DNA from: Aquilaria yunnanensis
Taxonomy: Eukaryota; Streptophyta; Magnoliopsida; Malvales; Thymelaeaceae
Assembly: GCA_039654915.1 (NCBI GenBank)
Contig: CM077594.1
Span: 100,826,893 to 100,890,892, forward strand
Direction: 5' to 3'
DNA: 64,000 bases
This document shows positions 12,320 through 25,311 of this stretch, one piece after another; position 1 is the first letter of the stretch, and each line of letters opens with the position of its first letter. The position numbers were made by a program, and so were the translations under genes. The notes below the pieces were generated by a model. The model was not told the DNA's origin and did no database searches. It worked only from the letters and a program-made list of their open reading frames with translations.

Positions 12320-13883
12320 ATGGTTCCATTTGGGTTTCGGTTCAACCCCACCGACGAAGAGCTTATCCAAATTCTAGAGCACAAGGTCTTCCAGAATGCT
12401 TGCCATCTGGATTTCATTGTGGAAAGAAACGTCTACGAGCTCGAACCGCAACATCTTGAATGTGGGTTTTCTGATTCTAGAAGTTTGAATTCTCCATTAT
12501 ATTAATTCACCCCCAGCTGGCTATGATTAATCTTTCATTTCTCTACTGTTCTTGGTCTCATCACATAAATAGTCCATTTTCATTCAGCTCGAGAAACCGA
12601 AGACAAATTAACACGTATTCTTCACTAGTATGTATGACCAAATCATAAGTTGAATTTGAATTTTGAATTCATAATTTGGTACTATACATTCAGGTTCTCA
12701 TTACTAAGTGGTTTTGAGTTGGAAGCAATTGAATGGAATTGGAAATTAAGGTTTGCTGTTTGATGATTAGATTTTTACTCAAAGCTATAACTAAAGTAGC
12801 TACACACATATATATATATATATGTTGAAGAATAATGTAGAACTGAATTAATTACTGATGAAATAGATGATATATATATATATATATTGGTGGTGCGCAG
12901 GGGATCACATGGTAGCGGTGAACAACGGCGAGAAATTCTACTTCTGCCGGAGAGAGAACGACTCAAGAGAAGTGGCAGGACGAGGGTGGTGGAAGGCGAC
13001 GAGCCATGTGAAGACCATCTACGCCGGCGGGCGCGTGGTGGGGTTCAAGCGGCCCCTCACCTTCCATAGGTTCAAGGACGGAGGCAGGCGGCGAGACAAT
13101 TCCGTCAAGACCGACTGGATCATGCACGAGTACTGCCTCGAGTTCGATGCCACGGTTCGTTGTCCCTCGTCCAACATTGTTTTAACGAATAATCATCATA
13201 TGTTCTGTTCATAATTTTTCTTTTGAGAATCGGAAAGTTAGTTTTTCAGCTGTCCCTTTCTCTGTCTGGAAAACTGTCACAACATTATCGGCAACAAAAA
13301 TACTAGCCACCGAGTAATCTTCGCAGTAATTTCTGGGATTACTTTCAAGCTACAGAAACAAACACAGTCTAATATTTCGGCGGTCATCCCTGTCCAGTCT
13401 CAACTTCTCAGAACGACCCATGTCCACATTCTTATACTATAATCTAATCCCAGTATAAATGAATCAAAACCAGTCACAACTTTTCTTCTTGCAGAGACAG
13501 GATTTCTGCATTTAGAAGATTTAAAATTGATTCCAGCTTAGTTAAAAATTACTTGGTCATTGCAGGAGTGGAGGCTTTGCAAGATCAAATACAAGGGCAA
13601 AGAAGGAGAGGCTTACGAGGAAAACCAGCAGACAGATAACAGCAGCAATCAGTCGCCTGCAGGCAGTGGAGCAGCCGCCGTCAGCAGTACTTCAGGGCAG
13701 ATGGATTTCGGTGGTGTGTGGCAGCAACAGCAGCAACCTAATTTCTGGCAGGTGGTGGATCATCGGCCGCCGCCGCCGCCGCCGCAGTATCCGTCGATGG
13801 AGGAGTTGGTGTATTCGGATGGCGGCTTCCCCCATCAATTTCTGGACTCAATGGAGCAGCCGTTCCCGGGCCTGTGGGACTGA
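12320..13883 (+). CDS. NAC-domain transcription factor (3 exons, 237 aa)
   Basis: Exons: 12320-12461, 12901-13154 and 13566-13883, all with GT-AG introns and consistent phase (1, then 0). The ATG gives MVPFGFRFNPTDEELI, the NAC A-subdomain; an upstream in-frame TTG is not needed. The exon 1-2 join restores a Trp codon before DHMVAVNNGEKFYFC. Exon 2 holds WWKAT (residues 77-81), VGFKRPLTF and KTDWIMHEYCLE, the C and D subdomains; exon 3 opens with EWRLCKIKYKGKE (E-subdomain). The C-terminal activation region has Gln and Pro runs and ends in acidic/aromatic residues (SMEQPFPGLWD). NAC proteins bind DNA as dimers in the nucleus. The linker between subdomains A and C is short. Subfamily is not assigned. 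Nothing indicates a break, so the gene looks functional. Confidence 0.93.
12867..12888. repeat. TA microsatellite just before the exon 2 acceptor of NAC
   Basis: A TA tract ends about 12 bases before the acceptor CAG (12898-12900) of NAC intron 1; another lies at about 12806-12823. Both lie within the intron, in the branch-point/polypyrimidine area, which is unusually purine-rich for an acceptor. Confidence 0.7.
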
Positions 13884-14187
13884 CGAAATTGGCTAGGGTT
13901 TCTGCAATGTTTTAATTGGCACTGTGCGTATAATCTACACTATCCGGTATGCCCTCCATGACTTCATATATAGTTCAAGCTTTCTTTTTTTTTTTTCTTT
14001 CTTTTCTCCGATGTACTTCGTCTTTCTATAACGTTGGCTCGGCCAGTCTAGGAGGCTTCCTTCTTTGTAACATACTTTTAGGTCGTAATTTTCTTCCTTT
14101 TTGTCTCTGGACTTGTAGGGTTAATTTGTAACATATGTACTTTTAGCTCGTTAATATTTAGATCGAGCTTGTTCTGTATTTTCTACT

Positions 14188-14193
14188 AATAAA
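14188..14193 (+). terminator. Probable polyadenylation signal of the NAC gene
   Basis: AATAAA about 305 bases past the stop codon, after T-rich sequence. Plant signals are loose, so this is one of several possible sites. Confidence 0.4.
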
Positions 14194-14199
14194 AGCAGC

Positions 14200-15971
14200 T
14201 TATATACTAAACTTTGGTGTCCTTAGGATTTATTGGTTCATTATTATAGCCAATTTTGTGGCCTTTAATTCATCACTGCCCTAATTACCTCGTAAGAAAA
14301 GTTCATTTGATTTTAGAAGTCGATCAATTGCCAGTCCCGTCCAAAGGATTTTTGTTTTTTTTTAAAAAAAAAAAGTTCTGGATTTCAGTATACCTAAAAA
14401 TGAGGACATGACATAGAAACACTAGTGATTTCAGCAAATCTCCTTTCTTTCCTTCCTTTTTTGTGTGTGTGCTGTCTTCTAGTATTCGGAAGTCTCAATA
14501 TCTGGCTTTGGCGAATCTAGAACAAATCAGATGGATCCACTTTAGAAATGAAAACTTTCTTATGTTTGCTTGCTTAAATCACAGGACTCAAATTTTAGAA
14601 CTTTGCTCGAGGGAATTCCCTCAAAAGACATCTGTATTTCAACAAACCTCCTTCAAACAATGTTCTTCGATCGTCTTGCTAAATTGAGCTCGATCTGTTC
14701 TGCGTGGTGGTTAGCCAAATACAAGCTAGCAATCTGGTTTTGTTTTATAGTTTGGCAATTCAAACCCTATAGTTTATATGTTAATTCTTCTTAATTCCTG
14801 ATATTTGTTTTTTGGCCATAATTTCTTGTTTTCCTATCTCTCTTTAGGGCTTCTTTCGCTTAGCTAGCTAGCTCTTTTCGATTGGGTTTTCAGTTATAAT
14901 TTGCTGCCAATTTTGTGGATTTTGTTATGCAGCATTTGTTTCTACCTTCGAGTTAAGTTGTTGCTTGCGGGTACTCAATTTAATCTCCACTCTATGCTCC
15001 TTGTGCTTTTGCCTGGTGCTTCTCTTGACTAGTGTATGTGATTACTGGAAGTGTTTGCCTTTACCAATTCATTTGTCATTTGTGGTTCTTTCCTTTGGTT
15101 TTGATTTTTGCTTTTTGACGTTTACAACATTTTCAGCATTTCCAAAATAATTACTTAATTTACAAAAATCCAAAAAACTAACAGAAAAAATTACAAAAAC
15201 GAGAATAAGTTATAGAATACAAGTCAATGACCAGGCAAAAAACGCTGACCAGAAGAAGCCTACTAAACCTCTTCCAAACAAAATCGTACTGATGAGATTA
15301 TTAGTTTGTTGCTGAAGAAGAACAATTTCAATTGATTGATTCAAAATCTCCGGATCCCCAGTTAGGACGCAAATTAATAAACTAGGTCAGTCCAGATCAT
15401 GCCTCCTGGGCGAAGATAATTAATTATATCCTTGAAGTACTATATTAGTTGTGAGTTTTTTCCATCATATATAATAAGATCTTGCACCTATAAAGTACGT
15501 TTTAGACCAATTTCAATATAGCTTATTCTGTCTCTATTTTTTTAGATTGAGAATTCTTTGCAAATGAAGATTAAGAGATGTTAAAGGGGCTTATTGTTTT
15601 ATATTCACTTTTTATACTATCATCTCATCAGCATTTTTTTAGAAGAAAAAAATTATTCCAATCAATAGTAAGTCATACAACATTTATAATGAATAAACAA
15701 CATAAATCACTCAAAAACAACAAGAACATAATATGACATCTAATGAGTAGTTCATGGCATCGCCCTCTAACATGATCCATTGGAAAGGAAGTTTGTCGAA
15801 ATGAATCCACTATTCCTATCTAAACCGTGATGCACCTCAAACATATAACCTAATTAATTGGAATGAACCATCTATATGCAATAGATTCTTAAGGGAAATC
15901 AGAAGATTAGCTATTTGTCAAAAGAAAGTCAAAGAACATCATAGTTGTTTTGGTTGTTTGATATTTTGTAA
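14200..15971. other. Intergenic, T-rich
   Basis: Short open frames (14463-15150, +) come from pyrimidine-rich sequence and show no domain. Nothing else was recognised. Confidence 0.55.
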
Positions 15972-16432
15972 GAGCATCTCCAAAGTAGAGCTTCATCATT
16001 TTGTAGATTTTCTCTGTTTTGGGGAATATCAAACACTTTTTTATTTCAACAGTTTCTCTATCTCATCTTCTAAAATAGGGAATGAGATGAAAGAGAACAG
16101 ACACTTCCCTATATCTACAGAAACTTTAAAATTTATTGTTCTCATTTCTTTCATCTCAATTTACTTTTTTGTTCTTTTTCTCATTCATCTTTTGACTTTT
16201 CTCACTTGTTCTTAATATTATTGTTTTAAATATAGAATATAGAATTATTTTAATAACTAAACTAGCTATTAATTTGAATTTGTTTTAAATGCATAATATT
16301 TAATTGTTGTATAATAAATGCAAGATTCTACAAAATAGGGAAGTTATTGGAGTTGGGATAGAAAAATTATGGAGATTTTAATTTTTTGTTCTCTATTTTG
16401 TAGAAATTATAAGGAAGCTGTTGGAGATGCTT
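15972..16432. mobile_element. Tourist-like MITE (PIF/Harbinger type), 461 bp
   Basis: The ends are GAGCATCTCCAA and its near-complement TTGGAGATGCTT. They are flanked by TAA at 15969-15971 and 16433-16435, the 3-bp TWA duplication typical of PIF/Harbinger elements. There is no coding capacity. Confidence 0.75.
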
Positions 16433-16460
16433 TAAGTAATTGTACTTCTAATTCACTATG

Positions 16461-16752
16461 TATTCGCTCCATCTAAAAGGATGAACTATATATTTGATTT
16501 TGGATTGTCCTGAAAGGATTAAACTTTTTTCAGAAAAATTTTAACAATTAATTTACTAATTTATTATCCTTGTTTAAACTCTTATTATATAAAACCCAGA
16601 AATGAATCTTTTCTATTTTTAAATCATCATTTAAATTAATTTTTCTTAAAATTTTAGTTTTTGGGAAAAAATAGAAAAAATAAAATCAGTTACAAATATC
16701 TTAATCTTCATACTCATAGAAATACTTTATCGATTATGGGATGGAAGGAGTA
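16461..16752. mobile_element. Degenerate Stowaway MITE
   Basis: The left end TATTCGCTCCATC and right end GGATGGAAGGAGTA are inverted versions of the Stowaway CTCCCTCCGTC terminus, each next to a TA dinucleotide. It starts 28 bases after the Tourist-like MITE. Confidence 0.65.
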
Positions 16753-17905
16753 TTTGGTATATATTTCTCCCATAATATTTATCATATACCCGTTTTCAAT
16801 TTTAATTTCTTATATCCAATAACATATGTCCCTTATTTATATTTATACATCTTCTTCTAAATTTATATTTATCATTAACAAAAAACCCATGAATTACATA
16901 TTTATACTTCTCATTACTTATAGTTATGTTACTTAATGAATCGTAACAATAGTTGATATACATACTTGGTATGCTTATCTTAAATTTTTTAGAATTTGAG
17001 ACAAATGAGTAAAAAGGATAATCTTAAGTTCCAGAGCTAAACACGATTGGAATGTTGTAAAGACTTGAAAATATGTAAGTCATAATAAATTGAGTACTAT
17101 TGCACAAAGAGAGGTTCTTTTCTAAATAATTGTAAAAAAATGTGATTATTGTAACATCAGGGAATTTTTTTTTCCCAAATACTATAATCACTTGCAATAA
17201 TGGAAGTTAATATACAATCCAAACAACCATATAAAAATTCAATATCATTTGGCTATTACTTTTCATACTGGAGAGATATTTACTCCACAAAATATAGTAA
17301 AACACAATAAAAATATGCCTATACAGCGCTCACATAAACCTATAGATATTTTATAGCCATTAATAATGCCCTACATTTTACCCTCACATGCACAATTGAC
17401 AGTTTCTTGTACCCAAACATGCCTATTTATAAACCCTGTCCAAACATAAACAAAATGGTAAAAATAGAGCACGCCTAATCAATTACGACTGTAAACTTTG
17501 CTGACCAAGTAATTGACAGAGTAAGGAAATCGACCTTAAAATGATTGGAACAAATAACACTCTCAAATTTTAGCCTCCAATTAAGAAGTCCGAGCGTCAC
17601 TCAACCATTTGGCTTCAAATAAGATTCTTGCCCGGACCATGTCAATCTTCCTCACTTTAGAATGCATAATAACAAAAAATCCTTGATGTTTAAAATTTAA
17701 GCCAAGTAAACCCAACAATTACTTTAATTTATTTCTCATTGGGGTTTGGGTCACGTTAACATTAATTTCAGTTTCATGATCATAATCAAGTCATCATGAG
17801 ATTCATATTTCATTTTAATTATTTCTATATATAACTTTCGTTCCATCTCTTTCACATATATAATTCCTTTGAAGGAACAATATTTCAAATAAATATCATA
17901 TAAAA
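16753..17905. other. AT-rich intergenic DNA
   Basis: No gene, RNA or paired repeat was seen. Confidence 0.55.
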
Positions 17906-18462
17906 GGGTAAATGGAACAAATCATCCCTAAATAATCACTTATATTACACATTCATCCTCAAGCTATAAAATGTTGTATCATCATCCTGAAATTATAGAT
18001 GTTGCTACAATATTCGTTCTTTGTAACTAAACTAAACATTTAAATTAAAATAAAGGTCTAAGGAAGTAATTCAACCAGAAATATACAATTTAAATTGTAT
18101 ACAATCATCTCTTAGTAAATTTAAACTAGTAAGAATTTTTTTTAATAGTTAATCAAATTTAATTTATCAATTTTTTCTCCCTATGAATGCAGGACAGTCT
18201 TTATTCTGAGAAGAAATTAGGTAATTTTTTTCAATTTTAAATTTTTATTTATGGTGGAATTGCTTTCTCAAACCTTCATCAATTTGACTTAAATGTTCAT
18301 TTTAGTTACATAAAATGAAAATTTTTATATTATCAATAGTTCCAAAATAATAGTGTGACAATTTATAATTTAACGATCAAAATAATAGTGTGACAATTTA
18401 TAATTTAACGATGAATATGCAATATAAAAAATATTTTTGGGATGATTGGTATCATTTATCTA
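17906..18462. mobile_element. Foldback/TIR element with internal 34-bp direct repeat
   Basis: GGGTAAATGGAACAAATCATCCC at the left is an inverted match to the GGGATGATTGGTATCATTTATC end at about 18439-18460. The similarity continues inward for more than 100 bp (for example the paired TAACTAAA..AAACATTTAA blocks). A direct repeat AAAATAATAGTGTGACAATT occurs twice near 18346 and 18380. No coding capacity. Confidence 0.65.
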
Positions 18463-18812
18463 AATAAAATAAAATGAGCTTGATTATAAATATCAATGGT
18501 TTTAAATAATTAAAAAAAATTATTCAGCGACACGTGTATATGCCTGATGTTACCTCTTCCTTATAAAGCCAAAGTTAGCAATGTGCTTTGAAACGAACTG
18601 AATTTGAAGTCGTAAAATCAAAGCACATGAACAAGTATGCATGATAAGTTAATTCATTCTGCTCAACATGAAAAGGAAACAATTCCCATGTGATTCAAAC
18701 GGAGGAAGTAAGGCCATTTTGGCTGCTTCGATAAAAATTGCCCATTTCAAGTTGTCCTTTTTACGAAAATTTACCAACGTTTCAGATGTGACCAAAATTA
18801 TTCTTCTTATTT

Positions 18813-19017
18813 TTTTTTAATAATACAAAAATGAAACAAAAAATGACTATAAAGAAGAAACATCACATAAACAACTGGTTGTAGCCTTATGTGCCTCTAA
18901 GACAGCCTTGCGCTAAACTTTAATTAAAGAAATTCAATGGCAATCTGTGAGGATAATACGACTAAAGATGTTATTGGCTATAGCAAATTTCAAAGCTCCC
19001 AAAATAGCTGAGAGCTC
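18813..19017 (-). pseudogene. LINE A (L1 type), 3' end: RNase H region and poly(A)
   Basis: On the minus strand, reading in from the Copia junction, the frame gives ELSAILGALKFAIANNIF then SRIILTDC, the RNase H-like region found at the end of many plant L1 ORF2 proteins. It then hits stops and runs to a plus-strand T tract at about 18813-18822, which is a likely poly(A) tail. The upstream half of the same domain resumes at 21982, on the far side of the Copia element. Confidence 0.75.
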
Positions 19018-19451
19018 TATCAGCTGAAAAGAAAGAAAAGAAAAAAGAAAAGGACAAAATATGTGGGGCCCAAACACAAAGAAAACAAATCTCAATTGAG
19101 TTGCAAATTGAGACTTTTAGGAGAGGATACGTGGTGAAGCTTGCCTATAGATGGGCTTGAGCTTCATTGTTCCAAACTATCCCAAATCACATTTTACAAG
19201 CTCATTGAAGCATTTCTATAAAGAGTTTGGTTTTTTTGTTTTCTCCAAATTTAAGAAAGATTATCATCATTTCTTCTTCAATTAGAGAGGTTGAAACTCT
19301 TATTTTTCATATAGTGAATTTTTTTCTATATGGGTCTGTGGTTTTTACCTAAAGGGGTTTTCCACATAAATTCTTTGTCCAATATTTTCTACCATATTTC
19401 TCAAATTTATCAATTGCGACTTGTTCTACTCAATGTTTGTTTCCTACAACA
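19018..19451 (+). repeat. 5' LTR of the dead Copia element
   Basis: It starts TATCAGCTGAAAAG (the usual TG is mutated to TA) and ends CCTACAACA. It is shorter than the 3' LTR, partly because the 3' copy holds an extra GAAGCTAGCTCTGCCAGC-containing stretch near 21630. Confidence 0.9.
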
Positions 19452-19638
19452 AGTGGTATTAGAGCCTAACTTGGGTTTTGTTATAATTTTCTTAATGTAT
19501 ACTCTGTGGTTGCCCCTAAAAGGCGAATCCTTCAATAAAAAAATAAGTTTATTATTTCTTACCCTTGAAAGGTGTTAGGTACTATTCATCCCACTGTTCA
19601 CGTAAAGTAGTGAGAGCTTATCTTTGCTTAAATAATTT

Positions 19639-21240
19639 GTGATAGAAGCACTGGTAAGAAAATATGAGATAAAAAAATTCAACGAGAGCAGTTTTTCATT
19701 GTGGAAGCTAAAGATAAAGGCTATCTTGAAAAAAAATGGTTGTCTGGCAACTATCAGTGAAAGACTGCTAAATTTCATAGATAACAAAAATTGGAATGAA
19801 ATGGATGGAAATGTTATTGCCACTACAACATAGATGTAAAATTATGACAACATATCCAATTATATTATGGAGAGTAATTTTGTATACTGTCTTCTAACAA
19901 AGGATGGAGAACATCAACTCTTCCAAAGGCAATGAACTCATTAGATGCATCCATGTGGATAGCAACAATATAGGAAGAAATTGAAGCTCTTCATAAGAAT
20001 AAGACATGGAAACTTGTACCATTATCACAAGCAAGAAGACTTATTGGTAACAAATAGGTCTATAAGATTAAGAGAAATAGGGATGACCAAGTAGAGTAGT
20101 ATCGTGCTCAATTGGTAGTAAAAAGTTATGCTCCAAAAGCAGGAATTGGCTTTAATGAAATATTTTCTCTTGTGGTATGACTTACTACAGTCTGAGTAGT
20201 CTTAGCAATATGTGCTTCTTCTAACCTACATATAAAGCAGTTGGATGTGAAAACTATTTTTCTTCATAAAGATCTTAAAAAAGAAATCTATATGCTCCAA
20301 TTAGAAGGTTTTGAAGAAAAAAAATTTTGTTTTGCAGGTTGAACAAATCTCTGTACGGTCTAAAACAGACACCAAGATATTGGTACAAGAGATTTGATTT
20401 CTTCATAATGACCTTTAGATATAGTTAACTATACGTAGACCCTTGTGCATATCTTAGGAGCTTTGGAGAAAATGATTTTGTCCTTTTGTTACTATAAGTG
20501 GATGATATGTTGTTAGCAGGCCCCAACAAAGATTACATTCAAAAATTAAAGGCACAATTGGAGAGAGAATTTGAGATGAAGAACTTGAGACTAGTAAATA
20601 AGATTTTAAAGGTGCAAATTTACCAAGACAGAAACACAAGAAGATTTGGCTTTCTCAAAGGAATTATTTAAAGAAGGTCGTATGACATTTCAATATGCAA
20701 TATTGTAAGCCAATCCCTACCCCTATTCCTATTAATTTCAAGTTATCATCTAATAAGAGTCCTAGCAAAGAAAAAGAGAAGATGGAGATGTCTTGAGTAT
20801 CGTATGCATTAGTAGTAGGAAGTTTAATGTTTGCAATGATTTGTACAAGACCCGAAATTGCTCATTCAGTGGGAGTAGTAGTCGGTATATGGCAAATCCT
20901 AGTAAAGAGCATTGGAATTTTGTAAAAAATATCTTTAAAAACATTAAGGGAACTTTTAATGTTGCCATATGCTATCAAGGATTAGGCATTATTGTCAGTG
21001 GATATGTTGACTCAAATTATGTAGGTGATCTTGATAAAAGTAAATCCACCACTAATTATGTGTTTACTCTTACTTGTTGGTTGTGAGCTACGTTTTAAAA
21101 TTGCAATCAATTGTTACTACATTAACAACAGAAGCAGAATATATAACAATGACACAAGCTAGTAAAGAAGTGGTGTGGTTGAAGTTATTGTTGAAGGAAT
21201 TAGGCCATCAACAAGAGAAGCTAGAGTGCTTTACATCTTG
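19639..21240 (+). pseudogene. Gag-Pol remnants of the dead Copia element
   Basis: A gag N-terminal piece (KFNESSFSLWKLKIKAILKK) at 19672-19732 is followed after a large deletion by reverse transcriptase: KNKTWKLVPL near 20001, QLDVKTIFLHKDLKKEIYM near 20240 and LYGLKQ-like sequence near 20356. RNase H remnants (YVDSNYVGDLDKSKSTTNYV) lie near 21003-21062. Numerous stop codons and frameshifts interrupt every domain; protease and most of integrase are absent. The element cannot encode its own enzymes. Confidence 0.88.
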
Positions 21241-21518
21241 CAAGTAATCCAACATTTCATTCAAAGAAAAAATACATATGAGTTTAGTACAAATTTATTC
21301 ATGAAAAAGTGATAGAAGGAACAGTGGATTCATAGAAAATACATACAAAAGAAAAATTAGCTGATTTCATGAAAAAAAAAGGCAGTCACTATTGATAGGT
21401 TCATTTGACGTCAGTTGTCTAACAGCATAAGCAAGATATGAGCATGATAGAATTGACAGGATATAAAAAATGGTGTGAATATATGATTATTCTTAATCAA
21501 TATCTTCAAGTGGGAGAT

Positions 21519-21976
21519 TGTCAATTGAAAAGAAAGAAAAAACAAAAAAAGAGAAAGGACAAAACATGTAGGGCTCACACACAAAGAAAACAAGTCTCAA
21601 TTGAGTTGCAAATTGAGACTTTCAAATGAGGAAGCTAGCTCTGCCAGCTTTGATATGTGGTGAAACTCACCTATAAATAGGCTTGAGCTTCATCATTCTA
21701 AACCATCCTAAATATCATTTTACAAGTTCATTGAAGTATTTTTGTAGAGAGTTTGGTTTTCTTGTTTTCTCCTAATTTAAGAAAGATTATCATTACATCT
21801 CTTTAAATTAGAGATGTTGTAACTTCTATTTTTCCCATAGTGAATTTATTCTATTCAGGTTTGTCAGTTTTACTCTAAAAGGTTTTCCGCATAAAATCTG
21901 TGAACAATCTTTTCTATCATATTTCTTAAATATATCATTTACAACTTATTCTACTTGACATTTGTTTCCTACAACA
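21519..21976 (+). repeat. 3' LTR of the dead Copia element
   Basis: It starts TGTCAATTGAAAAG and ends CCTACAACA, followed directly by the AGCTC duplication. It aligns along its length with the 5' LTR, with substitutions consistent with an old insertion. Confidence 0.9.
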
Positions 21977-21981
21977 AGCTC

Positions 21982-23443
21982 TGCATGCGGGGTAGATGCG
22001 CGGCTATCTAAATAATATTGTTGGGTTTGTAAGCTACCATTTGATAGAGAATAGACTCATGTTGTTCCACCAACCTTGAAAGAGTTGTACCATGCTCCAT
22101 CTATCATGAAGATCGTATAAATCTTTTGAGAGCTAGTAGCTCCCCATGCTTTAAAAAGAGGGGGTAGGCCAGGTTGGTAAAGGTTTCTCAACAAGGCTTT
22201 ATGCACCCTCGCAGTTTGAAAGTCACACTGCAAGCCATCTCTTGAGAAAATGATCTAGGAAATTGGCCAATGAACTCCACTAAATACAACAGAGTTTTAA
22301 CTAAGTCAAAGACTCCATAAGGTAGCAATAAAGCACCTCAGTTTTATCCAAATCTCTGAAAGTATAGATTAGCCACATGTCGGGGAACCACTATTGGAAT
22401 GAAAAAACTAGGCTTAGAGTTGGAATGTCCAGTGTTTGTGCCCACAACCCCTAAGTTCCTGACAATGGAAGAATAGATGAAAAATATCTTCTTCTTCAAC
22501 CTCACATCTAGAACATAAATGTGAAAGGACTAAGTTTCTCTTGTACATATCAACTTTTATCATAATTGCATTGGAACAACATTTTCATATGAAGATCTTG
22601 AATTTGGGGGGGATATTCTCTGTCTAGACCCTTCTCGAACACTTAAAGAGATCTTGCTCAACTTGGTCACCCATCCTCAGGGCTACCTTTTGAAGTTGAG
22701 ATAAGGCATATCCATTTTTTTGTAGTAAATACTATCCTTGGTGCCTTCCCAAACAGGCCAATCCCTGTCTAAATTACTTCTTTAAGAATAATTCAGAATT
22801 GCCTAGATGATTTTATTTGGAAAGTGGTGAAAAAGAGCCTCAAAGTTCCAAGACTTATAATCTTGGTGCATTAAATCTACTACTAACTTAGGATGAGGAA
22901 CCCTAGGAGGTTTAAAAATCTTCTTTCTTAAGGTGCTTGGAGAGATCCCTAAAATCCAATAGTCTTGTTAAATTTCAATGGATTTTCCAACTCCAATTTC
23001 CCAACACAAAAGTGGTTCAAGAAGCTATCTACCATTGACAAGGCTTTTCCAAATAACTATTAGATTGCTATCGACATCAGCCTTCTATAAGGATCCGTGT
23101 TTCCCATATTTGGCCTCAAGAACTTTAAAACCAGATAATCAAGAAGTTTATGCATTAACCACCAAAAAGATTTAGCTAAAAGAGCTTGATTAAACGATTT
23201 CAAATCTCTAATACCCAGACCTTCAAGACTTTTAGACAAAATTATATGAAACCTATCTCTGAAATGAATGCCCTAGCCTTGCTTTGCACCTTTCCACCAA
23301 AATTGGATCATAAAATTAGCTAATTTGTCACTCACCATTGTTAGGATAAGGAATAGAGACATAATAAAACTGGGATGGATGAAAGAGAGGCTTGGATAAG
23401 CCTTAATCGGCTTGTAAGATTTAGAAGATTCCTTCTCCAAGCA
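21982..23443 (-). pseudogene. LINE A (L1 type), ORF2 C-terminal part
   Basis: Minus-strand reading, from right to left: the RT C-terminal region (MIQFWWKGAKQ, then LEGLGIRDLKSFNQALLAKS and LEAKYGKHGS) at about 23330-23090; a zf-RVT zinc-binding region (CSRCEVEEEDIFHLFFHCQ) at about 22520-22460; and the first half of RNase H (LDSRASTPHAELS) running into the Copia junction. Stop codons and frameshifts are frequent. This is a 5'-incomplete, non-functional LINE. Confidence 0.85.
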
Positions 23444-25306
23444 TGTCATACTTCACCCCTACATAGGCCATAGGTTTTGAATTTAGCAGATATAAACTAA
23501 AAAAATGTTAGGAATGCAACAAACCCCTTAAGGTGAACTATTTTGCTATCTGCTGGAATAAAAATTTTGTGTGGGAAAAATAATCAATTATCGGGTTTAG
23601 GTTAAAATTGAGCACAAATCAAGCTCGGGTCCTTGATTGCTTGATAAGAAAGAAATGTAGTTAGAAATTCAATGATTTAAGTGAGGCAAGGACAAGTTTG
23701 AGGGTCAAGTTAGAGCATGTAAAAAGAAAAGGCACTCAAGAGGCATTAGAGCTAAGAAATTAGGCCACATAGTCATCCGGCAGTGTTCATGCCTCCACTA
23801 AGGAAATGAAATAGAACTTGGTGTTGATCTAGTCAGAAAAAAAAAAGGCTGGTTAGGGCATTTCGGTAAGCTAAGAAAGTTACAAGGTCGAATCTTGGTG
23901 GAATCAAGGCCAAATCAGAACAATGAGGGTGTTTGCTTGTGGCCTTAGCTACAATTTGTGAGCTTAGGACCTTCGGACGTTAAGCAATTAGAAGTAAGGG
24001 CTGATTTATGTCTTTCTCTTTCTTCTGTATGGTGAAGCTCCAATTAATTTAGAGAAAGAAATTGTTATGCACTAAGGGATAAGTGATCACATATGAACCT
24101 AGAATCTGTGGGGCTATGTATATGTGTATGGATGACATAAGCTCGATTTGAATGATTAGCTAGCTTCTGTATAGCGCAAGCATTAAAAATGTGTTTAGGA
24201 AGTGGCCATTCCTTCTCACATTCTAGAACTCTATGTAATAAACCGTAAGTTTAAGCCAAACCCTAACAAGAGCCATACCGTAAGTTACTGGATATGCTTG
24301 CCAAGCTTTAAGCTGTACTAGGTACGTGGTGTGTATGTGTTATTGTGTGCTTCTCTGCTTGTTTGCATATGTTGACCATGGTTATATGTTTTTAATGTTA
24401 AGATTAGTATATTTGTATATCTTGTATCTTGCACTCTTTTTTTGTTTTTCTTTGGATACAAGTCTCAAAAGCATTTGGATATTCTACTGTAAGCATTTTA
24501 TGTCTTGTAATCTACCTTACCGAGTCTTATACTCACGCCCTTATGTTTATGGATGCAGGGAAAGAGATAGAAGAGTAAGACCTATATGCTAAGTTGTCAA
24601 TAAGTGTTTGTGTGCATGTATATTAAGTAGTATGATCCTTTAAGGTTGATCAGTATATTGTGCTAAGGGTTTATGTTGTGTTGCAGGCATTATAGGTTTA
24701 AATAGTGTGGGAACCAGCTGTTGGGAAGGTTGCCTAAGTAAACATGATATAAAGCTTTAGATCCTAGCTAAAAGTCTTGTTAAGTTGCTTGTAATGGACT
24801 GGAGTACATGTTCATATATTAGACTAGTGATTGGATGTTTTGTTAATGCCACTATGGTTTTATGTTTTTGTGTAAAAGATGTTGAAGATGTTGACAAGTT
24901 GTGCATATGCACATGAACTAATCTAAAATGCATGTTTTACGTAGTTACTTAGCAAGTTTGCCTAGATAGCATTTATTGCTACATTTCCTATGTGCATGAT
25001 GCTTCTGCCTATCTTGAAATTTTTGTTTGGCAACTAGTTTTGACCTAAGGCCATTTTTCTTATTTACATCACATCTAAACTAGTTTAACTACAAATTTTG
25101 AGGTAAAATAGACTCAGGTAACTAGTTCAATTAAATTTTGCTACGTAGATTGGAAATTTAGCAATAAATAAGTTAATCGACACTAAGTAGTGCACGTTTG
25201 TTGCACCCAAGGCCACCAAGGATGATTTAATTGACATTCACTTTAGCTCCTGAACTATTAGGGCACATTATTCCCATTTAGGCCATGGGAGGCTAGGGGT
25301 GTCATA
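23444..25306 (+). mobile_element. Solo LTR of the Ty3-like family, copy 2, inside LINE A
   Basis: Begins TGTCATACTTCACCCC and ends GGGGTGTCATA, with flanks AAGCA (23439-23443) and AAGTA (25307-25311). Length 1863 bp, within 10 bp of copy 1. Its first 35 bases resemble the complement of the end of copy 1, with the shared phrases CTACATAGG and GGTTTTGA. LINE reverse-transcriptase sequence stops on one side and resumes on the other, which independently supports an insertion. The final CA reads TA, as expected from a C-to-T change. The open frame at 24326-24592 has no recognisable domain. Confidence 0.65.
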
Positions 25307-25311
25307 AAGTA

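Larger units (their letters stand above)
19018..21976 (+). mobile_element. Dead Copia-type LTR retrotransposon inside LINE A
   Basis: The 5' LTR (19018-19451) and 3' LTR (21519-21976) are clearly homologous. The element is flanked by the perfect 5-bp duplication AGCTC (19013-19017 and 21977-21981). A primer-binding site TGGTATTAGAGC at 19454 fits initiator tRNA-Met. A purine tract (GTGGGAGA) precedes the 3' LTR. Between the LTRs only parts of gag and pol remain. The insertion splits the LINE RNase H domain exactly at AGCTC. Confidence 0.92.

Noticed and set aside
24326..24592. 88-codon open frame (+) as a membrane-protein gene
   Set aside because: It lies inside solo LTR copy 2, is dominated by Cys/Leu/Tyr codons from T-rich sequence, and has no known domain.
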